From Microbispora catharanthi (GTDB taxonomy: Bacteria; Actinomycetota; Actinomycetes; Streptosporangiales; Streptosporangiaceae), in assembly GCF_006334915.2 (NCBI RefSeq), contig NZ_VDMA02000008.1:186001-250000 (forward strand): a DNA stretch of 64,000 nt, read 5' to 3'. Made by a program: the position numbers and the translations under genes. Below, in pieces: positions 7,368 through 15,489 of this stretch. The notes under the pieces were generated by a model. The model was not told where the DNA came from. It saw only the letters and a list, made by a program, of their open reading frames with translations, and ran no database searches. Position 1 is the first letter of the stretch, and each line of letters opens with the position of its first letter.

Positions 7368-8690
7368 CTATCGAGCGAGCACCGTCGTGGTCATGGAGCC
7401 CGGTATGTTCACGCGGATTCCGACCGCTTCCAGGGCTCTACGATATGCCCCTGACTGCCGGTCGAGGGCACCGGCCTGGCCCCACAGGTCGCCGAGCATG
7501 CGCCAGGCCCGGGCGGTCTCCCGGTCGGGCGCCTCGCCGTCCAGCAGGTCGTGCGCCCGGTCGAGCGTGACAGCCGGATCTTCGGACCGTGCCAACGCGA
7601 TCTCGGCCAGGACCATGTTCGCGGTCGCCGCGGTGGTCCCCTTGGCGCTGTCCAATAGATCCAGTGCCTGACCGGCGAGTTCGGCTGCGGATTCCGCGTC
7701 TCCGGTCCGGAACCGTACGAAACTCAGCACCACGAGGCTCCGCGCGTGCTCCTGCCGCTCGGCCGGGAACCGCGCGAAGACGTCCGCCGCGGACTTCGCG
7801 AGATCGTTGGCTCGGTCCAAATCGGCGCCTTCGGGATTCGCCGCGGTGATGCGAGCCCAGTGCATCGCGATACGGGCGCGGCGCACGGCGATCCGGGCCG
7901 GACGGCCCGCCGCGAGGGCGTCCTCGGCGAGCTGCACGGCCAGCGCCGAGTCCTCGCCTTCGGCCGCCGTGACGCTGGCCTGCCACAGCGCGAGGATCTC
8001 CGCGCTGCGGTCGCTCGCGCGCGCCGGGCCCGCGGTCGACAGCACCCGCTCGACGTACGGCAGGCCGGTCTCGGCCTCCACCAGCGCGAGCGCCAGCTCG
8101 ACGGCCAGCTGGCCCTCGATCATGCCGAGCCGGTCGATCTGGCCGAGCGCGTGGGCGCCGAGGTCGCGTGCCCGCAGCCGGTCGCCGGCCCGCTGGTAGC
8201 AGCGGCACAGCGCGACCGTCAGCGGCAGGTCGGCGAGGCGCTCGGGATGCGCGGAGGCCTCGCGGCGCAGCCGCTCGTACGCCTCGACGGCCCGGCCGAC
8301 GCGACCCTGGGCCTCCAGCGCCCGCGCCACACCGAGGCGCGCGTGTGCGGCCAGCATCGCGTTGTCCTCACCCGCCGCCTTGACGATCTCGCCGAAGCGG
8401 TCGGCCGCCACGGCGGGATCGCCGTGATACAGCTCGAGCTCGGCATGTCGCAAGCCGAGCTCGGTGTCGATGCGCTGCCGGGGTTCTATCCCGTGGAGCA
8501 GGAACTCGGTGGTGCAACCGAGCCGCTCTGCGAGCAGCCGGGCGACGACCGGTGTAGGCGTCCGCTTTCCGGACTCAATGAGTGAGACGTAACTGTCGGA
8601 CAGGTCGGGTCCGGCCAACTGGGCCTGTGACATGCGCCTGCTCAACCGCAATCCGCGGACGCGGTCGCCGATGGTTCCCTGACTCGGCAT
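7368..8690 (-). CDS. XRE helix-turn-helix regulator with TPR domain
   Basis: A 440-residue protein. Residues about 6-70 form an XRE helix-turn-helix (RVRGLRLSRRMSQAQLAG, SYVSLIESGKRTPTP). The remaining about 360 residues are Ala-rich helical repeats of TPR type (for example ARLGVARALEAQGRVGRAVEAYERL), a common actinomycete layout in which the TPR part may bind a peptide or protein signal. I chose the ATG at 8690, preceded by GAGAG; the longer in-frame ORF extends 29 residues upstream without coding character. It is transcribed alone toward the FadR regulator. No target is evident. Confidence 0.85.
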   Translation of the reverse strand: MPSQGTIGDRVRGLRLSRRMSQAQLAGPDLSDSYVSLIESGKRTPTPVVARLLAERLGCTTEFLLHGIEPRQRIDTELGLRHAELELYHGDPAVAADRFGEIVKAAGEDNAMLAAHARLGVARALEAQGRVGRAVEAYERLRREASAHPERLADLPLTVALCRCYQRAGDRLRARDLGAHALGQIDRLGMIEGQLAVELALALVEAETGLPYVERVLSTAGPARASDRSAEILALWQASVTAAEGEDSALAVQLAEDALAAGRPARIAVRRARIAMHWARITAANPEGADLDRANDLAKSAADVFARFPAERQEHARSLVVLSFVRFRTGDAESAAELAGQALDLLDSAKGTTAATANMVLAEIALARSEDPAVTLDRAHDLLDGEAPDRETARAWRMLGDLWGQAGALDRQSGAYRRALEAVGIRVNIPGSMTTTVLAR

Positions 8691-8828
8691 CTGGTCTCTC
8701 AGGGCGGGGGAAGGGTCAATAGTGTCGCCATAATGGCACGAAGCGACCGAATCGTGTAACCCTCCGTCAAGAATCACGACGATGAAGGTTCGATCACGGT
8801 GTCGAGATATCGGACGGGGGACCGGCGG

Positions 8829-9359
8829 TCAGTCGTCGTCCCCGTCCTTGCTGGGGAAGATCATCTGGCAGACCTCGAGGTACAAGGTCTCCGGATAGGG
8901 GATGTGGGGGACGGTACGCAGGGCCTGATCCTGGCCGGCCGACTCCATCACGAACTCGCCATAGCCGAGCATGCGGCCGAGGAGCGAGCGTTGGAAGCTC
9001 ATGTCGGTGACCTTGCTCAGGGGCATCATCGCGACCTTGCGCGTGATGAGGCCGGTGGTGAGAAGCATGCGCTGGGAGGTGACGACGAAGTAGTCGACCG
9101 ACCACTCCGCGACCTTCCAGACGAATCGAACCAGTAGGAGGAGCCAGGCCCACCAGACGAGGGCGAGGGCCTGGCTCGCACCGTTGTCGCTCAGGAACTT
9201 GCTGAGGATTCCGGCGAGGATGAGCCCACCGAAGATCTCGGCGACCGGGCGCAGGAGGACGGCGGGGTGGCGCCGGACCATGATGACTTGGTGTTCGTGG
9301 GGGAGGAGGTAACGGTTGACCGACGACGGGGCCGAGTCCCCGTGGGTCACAAGTCTCAT
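8829..9359 (-). CDS. Membrane protein with bacterial PH domain (YdbT type)
   Basis: A 176-residue protein with two hydrophobic segments at about residues 38-55 and 66-82 (PVAEIFGGLILAGILSKFL, ALVWWAWLLLLVRFVW), followed by a bacterial PH/YdbT-type domain (DYFVVTSQRMLLTTGLITRK, PLSKVTDMSFQRSLLGRMLGYGEFVMESAG). Such domains are of unknown biochemical role and membrane-bound. The ATG at 9359 overlaps the stop of the tiny upstream membrane gene as ATGA, so the two are probably made together and may form one complex. The C-terminus is acidic (KDGDDD). Confidence 0.85.
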   Translation of the reverse strand: MRLVTHGDSAPSSVNRYLLPHEHQVIMVRRHPAVLLRPVAEIFGGLILAGILSKFLSDNGASQALALVWWAWLLLLVRFVWKVAEWSVDYFVVTSQRMLLTTGLITRKVAMMPLSKVTDMSFQRSLLGRMLGYGEFVMESAGQDQALRTVPHIPYPETLYLEVCQMIFPSKDGDDD

Positions 9360-9532
9360 GTCAGGGTGGCGAAGAACTGCGCCATCGAGTCGGCCGCGCT
9401 GACGATTCCGGTAAAGGCCCCGTGGACCGTGTGGGCCGCGTCAGTCGGTCTCGTGAGCAGGTAGAAGCCCGCCGACACGATGAGCGTCCACTTGATGACT
9501 TTCTTCGCCTGCAACGCCGTCACCACTCCCAT
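9356..9532 (-). CDS. Small single-span membrane protein
   Basis: A 58-residue protein (MGVVTALQAKKVIKWTLIVS...) with one hydrophobic segment at about residues 13-28 and a short, mildly polar tail. I do not recognise a family. The ATG at 9532 is preferred over an in-frame TTG six bases earlier. It has no clear Shine-Dalgarno sequence. The four-base overlap with the PH-domain gene argues that it is real and functionally linked to it. Confidence 0.6.
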   Translation of the reverse strand: MGVVTALQAKKVIKWTLIVSAGFYLLTRPTDAAHTVHGAFTGIVSAADSMAQFFATLT

Positions 9533-9606
9533 GACCAATACATTACCCAGACGCCCCGTTTGGTAAAGCGGCTAACCGCCAACGGGTTTCGTGATCGTGA
9601 CGACGG

Positions 9607-9825
9607 TCAGCCCCGCTCCGCCGCGGCGGTCGCCAGGACCCGCAGATGCTTGCGGGCGATGCGCTCGACCAGTGCGGGGTGCGCGTGTCCGGTGACCTCG
9701 ATGGCGCCGTGGTGGGCGGCCTGAACGCACCGGGTCACCGTCGCGGGAGGATGCACCCCCGCGAACTCGTCCCTGAGCAGGGCCTCGAGCTGTTCGTAGT
9801 GCTCGCCGGCCGGATGCTGGATCAT
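9607..9825 (-). CDS. Small helical conserved protein (three-helix dimerisation type)
   Basis: A 72-residue protein (EHYEQLEALLRDEFAGVHPPATVTRCV, then ERIARKHLRVLATA). It resembles the short three-helix domain found alone or at the N-terminus of low-molecular-weight phosphatase-like proteins in actinomycetes; this is recollection of the family and not a search. I start at the ATG at 9825 because AGGGAG stands five bases upstream; the frame stays open to 9879. It has one Cys and no active-site motif. It stands alone downstream of upp. Confidence 0.6.
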   Translation of the reverse strand: MIQHPAGEHYEQLEALLRDEFAGVHPPATVTRCVQAAHHGAIEVTGHAHPALVERIARKHLRVLATAAAERG

Positions 9826-9946
9826 CGCTCTCCCTGGTGGCGCGCCGCTCGCGAGAGCGCGAGGTGACGTCGTCATCACAGTGAGTACCCTACTGGCCGC
9901 ACAGTGTAACCAGGGGCGGGATGCGGGACGGACCGCAGGAGAGGAA

Positions 9947-9978
9947 GGGAAATCAGACCCCTCGGGAAATCAGACCCC
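9947..9978. repeat. 15-bp direct repeat, two copies
   Basis: GGGAAATCAGACCCC occurs at 9947-9961 and 9964-9978 in the 173-base gap between upp and the small helical gene. Both neighbours read leftward, so it lies downstream of upp. No hairpin is formed by the repeats themselves and I see no function. Confidence 0.6.
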
Positions 9979-9998
9979 GGGGAATCGGGCGAGGGCGA

Positions 9999-10637
9999 TC
10001 AGACGACGCCGTAAAGGCGGTCGCCGGCGTCGCCGAGGCCGGGCACGATGTAGCCGTTCTCGTTCAGCCGTTCGTCGAGGGCGGCCGTCACCACCCGGAT
10101 CGGCCGGTCGCCGCTGCGGAACGCCTCGTCCAGGTATGCGATGCCCTCGGGCGCGGCCAGCAGGCAGATCGCGGTGACGTCCCGGGCGCCGCGGTCGAAC
10201 AGGAAGTGGATCGCCGCGGCGAGGGTTCCGCCAGTGGCGAGCATCGGGTCGAGCACGTAGCACTGGCGGCCGGACAGGTCCTCCGGCAGCCGCGTGGCGT
10301 AGGTCTGGGCCTTGAGCGTCGACTCGTCGCGGATCATTCCGAGGAAGCCCACCTCGGCGGTCGGCAGGAGCCGGGTCATCCCGTCGAGCATCCCCAGCCC
10401 CGCGCGCAGGATCGGCACCACGAGCGGCACGGGGCGCGCCAGCCGTACGCCGTGGGCGGGGGCGAGCGGCGTGTCGACCGTCACGTCGGTGACCCGGACG
10501 TCCCTGGTGGCCTCGTAGGCGAGCAGCGTGACCAGCTCGTCGGCCAGGCGGCGGAACGTCGGCGAGTCGGTCCGCACGTCGCGGAGAGTGGTGAGCTTGT
10601 GGGCGACGAGCGGGTGGTCGACGACGAGGGTCTCCAT
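9999..10637 (-). CDS. upp: Uracil phosphoribosyltransferase
   Basis: A 212-residue cytosolic enzyme that joins uracil and PRPP to UMP in pyrimidine salvage. The PRPP loop is DPMLATGGT (130-138) and the uracil-binding end is [16 protein letters not shown]; length matches the family (about 210). The ATG at 10637 begins [20 protein letters not shown], the usual N-terminus. No Shine-Dalgarno sequence is present, but TAACTT lies 8 bases upstream and could serve as a -10 box for a leaderless message. It is divergent from the tadA operon across 138 bases. Confidence 0.95.
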   Translation of the reverse strand: METLVVDHPLVAHKLTTLRDVRTDSPTFRRLADELVTLLAYEATRDVRVTDVTVDTPLAPAHGVRLARPVPLVVPILRAGLGMLDGMTRLLPTAEVGFLGMIRDESTLKAQTYATRLPEDLSGRQCYVLDPMLATGGTLAAAIHFLFDRGARDVTAICLLAAPEGIAYLDEAFRSGDRPIRVVTAALDERLNENGYIVPGLGDAGDRLYGVV

Positions 10638-10775
10638 GGGAAGAGAAGTTACCGTCTCCTGGGCAAACCCTCGACGTCGGCTGAGTCTTTGATCACGATT
10701 TGGAGTGAGCACCGTACGGTACGACTCCGATTCTGCGACCATTGCCTGCGTGAAGACCGTGCGGTGGGGAAGACG

Positions 10776-11264
10776 ATGACAGACGTGGACACTCTTGACT
10801 TCGCCATCGTCGTCTATCGCGAGGAGGACCGCTGGGAGGCGGAGATGCTCCCGGTGGCGCTGACCTCCGATCTGGACGGACTCATTCACGCCCTCCGCCA
10901 GACCCCCAGCATGGGAACCACGATTGGCATGGTCGCCGTAGGGGATGACTTCTTCGTGGCGTTACGGGTCTTCGGCGAGCAGGTGGACGTCTTCCTCTCG
11001 GACATCACGGCCGCCTGGGAGTGGCCGCTGGCGCAGCAGGTCCTCGAATACCTCGACGTGCCCGTGCCCGAGGAGGAGGAGCTCGACAGCGTGCTTCCCG
11101 CCGGGGACCTGTCCATCTTCGCCGACCTGGGGCTCGACGAGATGGAGCTGGGCGCGCTGTCCGGCGACCTCGATCTGCTGCCCGACGAGGTCCTGTCCAG
11201 CATCGCCGCACGGCTGGGTTTCTCCCAGCCATTCGAACGCGCCGTCGACGCCGCCATCGGCTGA
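10776..11264 (+). CDS. tRNA adenosine deaminase-associated protein (copy 1)
   Basis: A 162-residue acidic protein of the actinobacterial family named for its constant position before tadA. It starts [23 protein letters not shown] and ends in a conserved block ([17 protein letters not shown], then [16 protein letters not shown]). Its biochemical role is not established; a partner or regulator of TadA is assumed from gene order. GGGGAAG lies eight bases before the ATG. It shares its C-terminal block with the next gene, so the two look like diverged duplicates. Confidence 0.85.
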   Translation: MTDVDTLDFAIVVYREEDRWEAEMLPVALTSDLDGLIHALRQTPSMGTTIGMVAVGDDFFVALRVFGEQVDVFLSDITAAWEWPLAQQVLEYLDVPVPEEEELDSVLPAGDLSIFADLGLDEMELGALSGDLDLLPDEVLSSIAARLGFSQPFERAVDAAIG

Positions 11265-11279
11265 CCTGGGGAGACGGCA

Positions 11280-11762
11280 ATGCCCTCCAGATCCAACCTT
11301 TTCTCCGCCGGTTTCGCCCGCATCGACGGCCACTGGGCCGGCGCCGAGGTCGATCTCGGCGAGGCCGAGATCGCCGACGACCTGAGCGACGCCCTGCAGG
11401 AGGCCCTCGGGCTCAGCGGCGACGAGCTCGCGCTGCTGTGCGTGGAGGTCGAGGACGAGTGGTTCGCGATCATCCGCTATGAGGACGATCTCGACCCCCG
11501 CGTGTTCATCTCCGACGCGCACGCCGTGCAGAACGACCCCCTGGGCGAGATCTTCGCCGAGCTGGCCGGCGTCGTGGTGGACAAGGACGCGCCCGACCTC
11601 GGCATCCGTCCGGTCGGCGACCTGGAGCTGCTCGGCGACTTCTCGCTGAGCGCGGAGGAGCTCGTGGAGCTCAGCATGGAGGAGGGTGTGCTGCCCGCCG
11701 ACATCCTCTCTCTCATCGCCGAACGGCTCGGCTTCGCCGACGAGCTCGACCGCCTGCGGTGA
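11280..11762 (+). CDS. tRNA adenosine deaminase-associated protein (copy 2)
   Basis: A 160-residue acidic protein. The C-terminal GDLELLGDFSLSAEELVEL, then LPADILSLIAERLGF, parallels the upstream gene, while the N-terminal half is much less alike (FARIDGHWAGAEVDLGEAE against [17 protein letters not shown]). GGGGAG precedes the ATG. The stop overlaps the tadA GTG start as GTGA, so TadA translation is probably coupled to this protein. Function is unknown; a complex with TadA or the first copy is plausible from the tight coupling. Confidence 0.82.
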   Translation: MPSRSNLFSAGFARIDGHWAGAEVDLGEAEIADDLSDALQEALGLSGDELALLCVEVEDEWFAIIRYEDDLDPRVFISDAHAVQNDPLGEIFAELAGVVVDKDAPDLGIRPVGDLELLGDFSLSAEELVELSMEEGVLPADILSLIAERLGFADELDRLR

Positions 11763-12265
11763 CCGGCTCGCCGCCGGACACGTACGAGGCCGCCATGCGG
11801 CTGGCGCTGGCGGAGGCCGTACGGGCGGGCGGGCGCGGCGAGGTGCCGGTCGGCGCCGTCGTGCTCGGCCCGCCCCGATCCGGAGTGTCGCCGCCCGGCT
11901 CGCCAGGGCCGGGAAGGGTGCTGGCGGCGGCGGGCAACGACCGCGAGGCGAGCGCCGACCCCACCGCCCACGCCGAGGTGCTCGCCCTGCGCGCCGCGGC
12001 GGCGCGGATCGGCGACTGGCGGCTGACGGGCTGCACGCTCGTCGTCACGCTGGAACCCTGCACGATGTGCGCCGGCGCCGCGGTCCTCTCCCGGGTGGAC
12101 CGCGTCGTGTACGGCGCGGTGGACGAGAAGGCCGGGGCCGCCGGATCGCTGTGGGACGTCCTGCGGGACCGTCGGCTCAACCACCGGCCCGAGGTGGTCA
12201 TGGGCGTGCTGGCCGGTGAGTGCGCGGCCGTGCTGACCGAGTTCTTCTCGGGCCGCCGCGCCTGA
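11759..12265 (+). CDS. tadA: tRNA-specific adenosine deaminase (A34 to I34)
   Basis: A 168-residue zinc deaminase that converts A34 of tRNA-Arg(ACG) to inosine, which is essential for reading CGN codons. The zinc and proton-transfer residues are in HAE (His71, Glu73) and PCTMC (Cys101, Cys104). The fold continues VVYGAVDEKAGAAGSLWDVL and LNHRPEVV as in known TadA. Oddly, residues 38-54 (PPRSGVSPPGSPGPGRV) are a Pro/Gly-rich insertion between the first strand and the catalytic His, where most homologues have a short turn. The GTG start at 11759 overlaps the preceding gene. Confidence 0.94.
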   Translation: MTGSPPDTYEAAMRLALAEAVRAGGRGEVPVGAVVLGPPRSGVSPPGSPGPGRVLAAAGNDREASADPTAHAEVLALRAAAARIGDWRLTGCTLVVTLEPCTMCAGAAVLSRVDRVVYGAVDEKAGAAGSLWDVLRDRRLNHRPEVVMGVLAGECAAVLTEFFSGRRA

Positions 12266-12326
12266 CTCGGCGGGCGGAAGGAAACGGATGCACGCGCAGT
12301 GGTGTTCGTCCGGTAAGCTGCTGCGC

Positions 12327-12411
12327 GGTGGAGTCGCCTAGTGGCCGAGGGCGCACGCCTCGAAAGCGTGTGTAGGGCAACCTACCGTGGGTTCAAATCC
12401 CACCTCCACCG
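12327..12411 (+). tRNA. tRNA-Ser (anticodon CGA)
   Basis: The sequence folds as a class II tRNA: acceptor GGTGGAG pairs with CTCCACC, the anticodon loop CTCGAAA gives anticodon CGA (codon UCG), a long variable arm follows, then the T arm with GGTTCAAATCC. G73 is the discriminator, as expected for serine. CCA is not encoded. TAAGCT at 12314-12319 is a plausible -10 box, seven bases upstream. Confidence 0.95.
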
Positions 12412-12416
12412 CTCGA

Positions 12417-12460
12417 CGAAAGAGCCGCCGATCCTGATCACAGGGTCGGCGGCTCTTTCG
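12417..12460 (+). terminator. Terminator hairpin after tRNA-Ser(CGA)
   Basis: A perfect 15-bp inverted repeat (CGAAAGAGCCGCCGA with its complement) encloses a 14-base loop, six bases after the tRNA. The T run is within the right arm (CTCTTTCG). It should end the tRNA transcript. The rest of the gap to 12593 holds nothing I recognise. Confidence 0.85.
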
Positions 12461-12593
12461 CGTCCACAGGCACCGGCCCGGCACGGCCGGTCGGAGCGCG
12501 TTCGTCACCCGGGTCCCGGCCCGCCGCCGCACGCCCGCCGCCACCCGGATGCCGGCCGGCCCGGCATAGGCGGCGAGCAGCGCCGGAGAGCGT

Positions 12594-12890
12594 CTAGTCC
12601 TGCAGCTCCAGCACGCGGGCGTGCAGCACCGAACGCTGGTGGAGGGCGGCGCGCAGGGCACGATGCAGGCCGTCCTCCAGGTACAGCTCGCCCTTCCACT
12701 GCACCACGTGCGGGAACAGGTCGCCGTAGAAGGTCGAGTCCTTGGCGAGCAACGAGTGCAGGTCCAGCACCGCCTTCGTGGTGATCAGCGTGTCGAGCCG
12801 GACCTGCCGGGGCGGGATCTGCGCCCACTCGCGGGACGACAGTCCGTGCTCGGGATAGGGCCGTCCGTCACCGACCAACTTAAAGATCAC
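12594..12890 (-). CDS. Conserved actinobacterial hypothetical protein
   Basis: A 98-residue protein (VIFKLVGDGRPYPEHGLSS, WAQIPPRQVRLDTLITTK, then FYGDLFPHVVQWKGELYLEDG and HRALRAALHQR). I recall closely similar proteins across actinomycetes that are sometimes auto-labelled VapB-family antitoxins, but no toxin gene is next to it and the label is not supported here. The GTG at 12890 has no Shine-Dalgarno sequence; TAAACT about eight bases upstream may be a -10 box for a leaderless message. The TAG stop lies in a gap before the tRNA terminator. Function is unknown. Confidence 0.72.
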   Translation of the reverse strand: MIFKLVGDGRPYPEHGLSSREWAQIPPRQVRLDTLITTKAVLDLHSLLAKDSTFYGDLFPHVVQWKGELYLEDGLHRALRAALHQRSVLHARVLELQD

Positions 12891-12946
12891 GGTATGTAGT
12901 TTAGGAGACGACGCAAAGCTTCGCGCCCGAGGCTCTGCCGGGGGTC

Positions 12947-13807
12947 TCAGACGCTCCCTGAGAAGGTGTCGCAGCGTGCCGGGTCGCCCGACGAGTAGCC
13001 GTTCGTGAACCACTTCTGCCGCTGGGCGGAGGTGCCGTGGGTGAACGCGTCCGGGTTGACCCTGCCCTGGGCCTGCTCCTGGATGTGGTCGTCGCCGACC
13101 GCGGCGGCGGCGTCGAGCGCCTCCTGGATGTCGGCGTCGGTGAACGGCTTGGCGTAGAAGCCGGTGTCCACCGCGTTCTTGGCCCACACGCCCGCATAGC
13201 AGTCGGCCTGGAGTTCGAGCCGCACCGAGCCGCTCTCCGCGCCCTGGTCCTGGCCGACGCGGTTCATGGTGCCGAGCAGGTCCTGCGCGTGGTGGCCGTA
13301 CTCGTGGGCGATCACGTACGCCTGGGCGAACGGGCCGCCCTTGGCCCCGAACCGCGACTGCAGCTCGTCGAAGAACGACAGGTCCAGGTAGACGTGCTTG
13401 TCATTGGGGCAGTAGAAGGGGCCGACGGAGGAGTCCGCGGCGCCGCAGCCGGTCTGCACCCCGCCGGAGAACAGCGTGGTCTTCGCGCCGGTGTACCCCT
13501 GGATCTGCTCGCCCCAGTACTTCTGGATGCTGTTGACGACGCCCACGACCCGGCACTTCTCCGACTGGTCGGCGTCGGCGCCGGTCTTGCACTGCGCGCT
13601 CAGGTCGCTGGTCGGCTGCAGGCCGGCGGGCTCGTCGCCGCCGCCCGTGATGTTGCCGGGATTGACACCGAAGATCAGGGCCACGATGAGGGCGATGATG
13701 CCGGCGGCTCCGCCGCCGATGGCCAGACCTCCGCCGCGGAACCCGCCCCCACCGCCGACGTCCTCGACCTGCGAGGTGTCGAGTTGCGCTCGGTCATCGA
13801 AATCCAT
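12947..13807 (-). CDS. Neutral zinc metallopeptidase (YpfJ/KPN_02809 family)
   Basis: A 286-residue putative protease. After a short acidic start and a Gly-rich stretch comes one membrane segment at about residues 34-48 (AAGIIALIVALIFGV), so the catalytic part should face outside. The zinc motif is HEYGHH at 168-173, followed by a further Glu-containing helix (LELQADCYAGVWA) that supplies the third ligand. The middle carries Cys residues that may pair. Substrates of this family are unknown. The ATG at 13807 follows GGGAG. It is divergent from the mannosyltransferase gene. Confidence 0.88.
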   Translation of the reverse strand: MDFDDRAQLDTSQVEDVGGGGGFRGGGLAIGGGAAGIIALIVALIFGVNPGNITGGGDEPAGLQPTSDLSAQCKTGADADQSEKCRVVGVVNSIQKYWGEQIQGYTGAKTTLFSGGVQTGCGAADSSVGPFYCPNDKHVYLDLSFFDELQSRFGAKGGPFAQAYVIAHEYGHHAQDLLGTMNRVGQDQGAESGSVRLELQADCYAGVWAKNAVDTGFYAKPFTDADIQEALDAAAAVGDDHIQEQAQGRVNPDAFTHGTSAQRQKWFTNGYSSGDPARCDTFSGSV

Positions 13808-13942
13808 CTGCGACGCTCCCGATGGCGTTGCCGGTTGCTTGCCGGGGCTACTGCCCCGGGTGGCGGTGATCATGCCTGACGGTCTGCCATGCCGGATCCG
13901 TCTTGCTCTGATCTTCGTGTTTTGCCGGGTTAGGATCACCGC

Positions 13943-15481
13943 GTGCCCCTGACCGCCTTACCCCGGCTGGTGCCGCCGATGCCGGGCGGGCGGGGGTGGC
14001 TCGGCCCGCTGGCCGTGGCCGCTCTCGGGGGGTTCCTCCGGTTCTACCGTCTCGATGTCCCGCACGCGCTCGTCTTCGACGAGCTCTACTACGCCAAGGA
14101 CGCCTACTCGCTGATCACGTTCGGCGTCGAGCGGCAGTTCGCCGACGGCGCCGACCAGGTGTTCGTACGCGGCGGCACGGACGTGTTCAAGGCGTGCGGG
14201 ACGTTCGAGGAGTGCGCCGCCTACGTCGCCCACCCCCCGCTCGGCAAATGGCTGATCGGCGCGGGGGAGTGGCTCTTCGGCATCACGCCCTTCGGGTGGC
14301 GGTGTGTCGCCGCGCTCGCGGGCACGCTCAGCGTGCTGGTCCTGGCGCGGACCGCCCGCCGGATGACCCGCTCGACCCTCCTCGGCTGCCTCGCCGGTCT
14401 GCTGCTGGCCCTGGACGGCCTGCACCTCGTGCTGTCGCGCTCCGCGCTGCTCGACGTCTTCCTCATGTTCTGGGTGCTCGCGGGCTTCGCCTGCCTGGTC
14501 GCCGACCGCGACGCGGCCCGCACGCGCCTGACGGAGTGGTATCGCACCTCCGCCCTGCACGGGCCCGCTCCCCGGCTCGGCCCCCGGCCCTGGCGGCTGG
14601 CGGCCGGGCTGTGCCTGGGCGCGGCGACGGCGACCAAGTGGACCGGCGTGCTGTTCGTCGTGGCGTTCGGGATCATGACGCTCGTCTGGGACTGCGGGGC
14701 CAGGCGCGCCGTCGGCCTGCGCCGGCCATACCGGCAGGCGGCCCGTCTCGACTGGCCGCTGGGCCTCGCCTGGCTCGGCGCCGTACCGGCCGTCGTGTAC
14801 GTCGCGTCGTTCGCCGGATGGTTCGCCTCGGCCGGCGGGTGGGGCCGCAACTGGGACCGCGCGACCTCGAACGGCTGGGCCTACTTCGTCTTCGACTCGC
14901 TTCGCTCGCTGGTGGACTACCAGAGCCAGGTGTTCGGCTTTCACCAGGGGCTGAGCGCGCACCACGACTACCAGTCGGATCCGTGGACCTGGCCGCTGCT
15001 GCTGCGGCCGGTTGCGTTCTTCTACCAGTCGCCCCACGGCACCTGCGGCGCCGCATCCTGCTCGCAGGCGATCCTCGGGACCGGCACCCCGGTGATCTGG
15101 TACGGCGGGCTGCTCGCGCTGCTCGCGATGGTGGGCTGGTACGCGAGGACCCGCGACTGGCGGGCGGGCGCCGTCCTGCTCGCCTACGCGGCGGGATGGC
15201 TGCCGTGGTTCTACTTCGCGCTGGCCGACGACCGCACGATGTACCTGTTCTACGCGATCCCGGCGGTGCCGTTCATGGTTCTCGCGATCGTGCTGGCATG
15301 CGGGCTCGTCCTCGGGCCGCCGGGCGCGCCGGCCGCGCGGCGCTCCACGGGGGCGACGGTGGTGGGCGCGTTCACGCTGCTCGCACTGGTGAACTTCTGG
15401 TGGCTGTCGCCCGTGCTCACCGCCGTGCCGGTGCCGTACGACGTCTGGCTGAGCCGCATGCTGCTGCGCGGCTGGATCTGA
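13943..15481 (+). CDS. Dolichyl-phosphate-mannose-protein mannosyltransferase (GT39)
   Basis: A 512-residue polytopic membrane enzyme that moves mannose from polyprenyl phosphate to Ser/Thr of secreted proteins during export. The catalytic first loop carries Asp46-Glu47 in DELYYAKDAYS, and about ten membrane segments follow. The conserved HPPLGKW comes soon after. GTG at 13943 lies seven bases after TAGGAT and has no Shine-Dalgarno sequence, so it is probably leaderless. In actinomycetes such Pmt proteins act on lipoproteins and wall proteins; the Ala/Pro/Thr-rich exported proteins in this window (for example at 51855 and 56255) would be plausible substrates (inference). Confidence 0.92.
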   Translation: MPLTALPRLVPPMPGGRGWLGPLAVAALGGFLRFYRLDVPHALVFDELYYAKDAYSLITFGVERQFADGADQVFVRGGTDVFKACGTFEECAAYVAHPPLGKWLIGAGEWLFGITPFGWRCVAALAGTLSVLVLARTARRMTRSTLLGCLAGLLLALDGLHLVLSRSALLDVFLMFWVLAGFACLVADRDAARTRLTEWYRTSALHGPAPRLGPRPWRLAAGLCLGAATATKWTGVLFVVAFGIMTLVWDCGARRAVGLRRPYRQAARLDWPLGLAWLGAVPAVVYVASFAGWFASAGGWGRNWDRATSNGWAYFVFDSLRSLVDYQSQVFGFHQGLSAHHDYQSDPWTWPLLLRPVAFFYQSPHGTCGAASCSQAILGTGTPVIWYGGLLALLAMVGWYARTRDWRAGAVLLAYAAGWLPWFYFALADDRTMYLFYAIPAVPFMVLAIVLACGLVLGPPGAPAARRSTGATVVGAFTLLALVNFWWLSPVLTAVPVPYDVWLSRMLLRGWI

Positions 15482-15489
15482 TCCGATCG

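Noticed and set aside
12594-12890. Antitoxin of a toxin-antitoxin pair
   Set aside because: Only the family label suggests it; no toxin gene lies on either side.
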